Shown one piece after another: positions 62,143 through 64,000 of a DNA stretch of 64,000 bases. This DNA is from Anabaena sphaerica FACHB-251. Its GTDB lineage: Bacteria > Cyanobacteriota > Cyanobacteriia > Cyanobacteriales > Nostocaceae. Under the pieces are notes generated by a model. The model saw only the letters and a list, made by a program, of their open reading frames with translations, had not been told where the DNA came from and ran no database searches. The stretch spans positions 1 through 64,000 of the forward strand of contig NZ_JACJQU010000018.1 in NCBI RefSeq assembly GCF_014696825.1, read 5' to 3'. Within the stretch, counting starts at the first letter, position 1. Each line of letters opens with the position of its first letter. A program made the translations under genes and the position numbers.

Positions 62143-64000
62143 TTATTGATGAGAAATCATACTTCTGATTTTATCTACATCTGCCATAATCAATACGACT
62201 CCTTCTATTTTTTTGTCGATTAGGGGAGTGAGAGCGACATAACATTTGATTTGTCTGCCACGGCGATTAGTAGTGTCTAAAATCATTTCTTGGAAATCTG
62301 TTTTACCTGCTAGGATTTCGCAGATTGGCGATCGCAAATCTTCCACAGGCAACCCAATATCTAAGATAAACAGAGACTTATTTATAACTTCATCATTCCG
62401 TAAGCCCCATAAATCTTCTACTAAATGATGCCAAATTAAAATGTTAAAATTTTTGTCAATGACAAGCATTCCTGTTTGCAAACTTTTGAGAATGGAAGTG
62501 ATAAAAATATTGCTACGGTTAATTTCTAACGTGCGATCGCTTAACTCATAATTGATTGTCTGTAATTCCTCATTGGCAGATTGTAGTTCTTCATTCATTG
62601 TTTCCAGTTCTTGATTGGTAGACTGGAGTTCTTCGTTAGTAGTTTCTAATTCTTCATTAGTAGACTGAAGTTCTTCGTTAGTGGTTTCTAATTCTTCATT
62701 AGTAGACTGAAGTTCTTCGTTGGTGGTTTCTAAATCTTGCTGAGAACGTTGCAGTGCTTCTTGAAGTTGAATATAACGGGTGACATCATTAAAGGTGATG
62801 CTGACACCTAATAAGCTGAAATTATCGTCTTCCAGAGGTGTAATCCGCACATCCAAATATTGCTTTTCTGAGTTAGATACATAGCGTTCTACATTTGTGA
62901 TATTGATGGGACGGCGTTCTTTATATGCTCTTTCAATCAGCGATCGCAACTCTATGGGTCGATAGGAAAGTTCCAAATCCTGAAATGGACGATCTAAATC
63001 CCTCTTTGAAAGACCAAACAAAGTGCGGGCTGGCTCGTTAAGCATCACTAATACACCATCAATATTAATGACTATTTCTGCCACTGGGACTGCATCAAAG
63101 GCTAACTCTCGCAGTCGAATGTGTTTAGATAAACCACGGCTAGAGTCATCTTCTGGTGAATCTGGAATCTCCAAGAGGCGATCGCGTATATTTGGTGATG
63201 ATATCTTAGTAAAGATCCGGTTTTTCAAGTCTACAGAGGTGAATAAATTGGAATACATCAACAGCATCTCTGCTTTACCTAAAAACAGATAGCCAGTATC
63301 ATTCAAGGCAAAATGAAAACGAGCCATTATTCGCCCTTGAACCTCAGAATTGAAATACATCAACGTGTTGCGACACACCAGCAAATCTAACCGAGAAATC
63401 GGCGCATCTAGAAATAAATTATGACGACCAAAAATCACACAACGACGCAAGTCTTGACGGAATATATAATTATTCCCCACTAAATCAAAATATTTATCCC
63501 GTAGTTCCGTGGGTACAGTATCGAGATCTTTGGCTAAATATACAGCTTGACGAGCTTGGTTGAGAGCCTCTTCATCAATATCTGTAGCATAAATTTTGAC
63601 TCGCTGACGAAAATCTTCTGCTCCCAATGCTTCAGCCAACAGTATTGCTATAGTATAAGCTTCTTCTCCAGATGCACAACCAGCAGACCAAATACGAATC
63701 TGCTCACTATTCTTTTTCCTTTTAATGATATTAGGAATGACTTTATTTCCTAAATATTCCCAAGTAGAAGCATCTCGAAAAAAATCAGTTACATTAATCA
63801 AAATAGTATTGAACAAATAATTAAATTCTTCTGGGTGAACTTCTAGATAGTCTACATAATCATTAAAGTTATCTATGCTTAGTGATTGTAGGCGCTTATT
63901 TACTCTACGCAGCAAAGTTGAACGCTTATAGCCAGTGAAATCAAAACCCCGATTTTGTCTGACATGAATTAGGAGATTTTCAAAGTTGTGGTTTTTTTCT
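62143..64000 (-). CDS. CheR-type methyltransferase with two PAS domains, 5' end outside the window
   Basis: The frame is open through the right edge of the window (…NFENLLIHVRQNRGFDFTGYKRSTLLRRVNKRL is already in the CheR N-terminal domain), so the start, and probably a CheB part, lie beyond 64000. In the visible part: the CheR methyltransferase (SAM-binding AGCASGEEAYTIA, to about 62143+1550), a PAS unit (LAFDAVPVAEIVINIDGVLVML), a long coiled coil of repeated ETTNEELQSTNEEL heptads (about 62570-62745) and a final PAS unit. No kinase domain follows before the stop at 62143. Such CheB-CheR-PAS proteins are signalling or methylation proteins of unknown target. Confidence 0.88.
   Translation of the reverse strand, partial: EKNHNFENLLIHVRQNRGFDFTGYKRSTLLRRVNKRLQSLSIDNFNDYVDYLEVHPEEFNYLFNTILINVTDFFRDASTWEYLGNKVIPNIIKRKKNSEQIRIWSAGCASGEEAYTIAILLAEALGAEDFRQRVKIYATDIDEEALNQARQAVYLAKDLDTVPTELRDKYFDLVGNNYIFRQDLRRCVIFGRHNLFLDAPISRLDLLVCRNTLMYFNSEVQGRIMARFHFALNDTGYLFLGKAEMLLMYSNLFTSVDLKNRIFTKISSPNIRDRLLEIPDSPEDDSSRGLSKHIRLRELAFDAVPVAEIVINIDGVLVMLNEPARTLFGLSKRDLDRPFQDLELSYRPIELRSLIERAYKERRPINITNVERYVSNSEKQYLDVRITPLEDDNFSLLGVSITFNDVTRYIQLQEALQRSQQDLETTNEELQSTNEELETTNEELQSTNEELETTNEELQSTNQELETMNEELQSANEELQTINYELSDRTLEINRSNIFITSILKSLQTGMLVIDKNFNILIWHHLVEDLWGLRNDEVINKSLFILDIGLPVEDLRSPICEILAGKTDFQEMILDTTNRRGRQIKCYVALTPLIDKKIEGVVLIMADVDKIRSMISHQ

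Overview
The window looks like chromosomal DNA of a filamentous, heterocyst-forming cyanobacterium (Nostocales; Nostoc/Anabaena/Dolichospermum type). The signs are many GCGATCGC (HIP1) octamers, short tandem heptamer repeats (CCCCAGT, CCCTGTT, CTCCTGA types) between genes, several families of small palindromic repeats, a HetP-family gene, a DevBCA-type exporter, sucrose synthase, pyruvate:ferredoxin oxidoreductase, KaiC/KaiB-like proteins and very large multi-PAS histidine kinases. No tRNA, rRNA, CRISPR array, transposase or phage gene was seen. All identifications come from reading the sequence; no database search was run.

Layout. 1-6.7 kb: stress-type genes (two CsbD-like proteins, alpha/beta hydrolase, phosphoribosyltransferase, universal stress protein, LabA-like NYN protein) plus one decayed gene. 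7-13.6 kb: HtrA protease, then a TetR regulator with its own palindromic operator, followed by devB, a DUF2834 gene, devC and devA. 14-25.5 kb: a 2344-residue hybrid kinase (degenerate receiver, cyanobacteriochrome-like GAF, 12 PAS), a Cache/HAMP hybrid kinase 4 bp after it, and a MotA/TolQ/ExbB protein. 25.6-32.6 kb: pentapeptide-repeat protein, hydrogenase-type endopeptidase, ADP-forming acyl-CoA synthetase with GNAT domain, an antitoxin whose toxin is lost, adenosine-specific kinase family protein, fibrillin-family protein and a pseudogene. 32.6-38 kb: GH65 phosphorylase/beta-phosphoglucomutase fusion and sucrose synthase. 39.3-47.6 kb: HetP-like protein, a small phosphatase, then nifJ, a dihydroorotate-dehydrogenase-like gene and phosphofructokinase. 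47.6-57.4 kb: CBS-PAS hybrid kinase, carotenoid-isomerase-like oxidoreductase, PEP synthase. 57.7-64 kb: a tiny zinc-ribbon protein, KaiC-like plus KaiB-like pair, DUF4327 protein, a possible double-glycine-leader peptide, and the 3' part of a CheR-PAS protein that runs off the window.

How it may work together. Many genes act at the pyruvate/acetyl-CoA/PEP node or on sucrose and maltose-like sugars, as expected for dark, micro-oxic or heterocyst metabolism. The most interesting signal is an exact 21-bp element built on a TGAGGA direct repeat with an 11-bp period. It occurs twice upstream of nifJ, once upstream of ppsA (with a diverged second copy) and once upstream of the endopeptidase/acyl-CoA synthetase genes; a looser copy precedes devA. 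At nifJ and ppsA the two boxes have the same orientation pattern and similar distances from the start codon. This suggests an undescribed regulon for fermentative or pyruvate metabolism, possibly under an OmpR/PhoB-type regulator. The repeats have also entered genes: one supplies the C-terminus of a CsbD protein, two lie in frame inside nifJ, and others supply stop codons.
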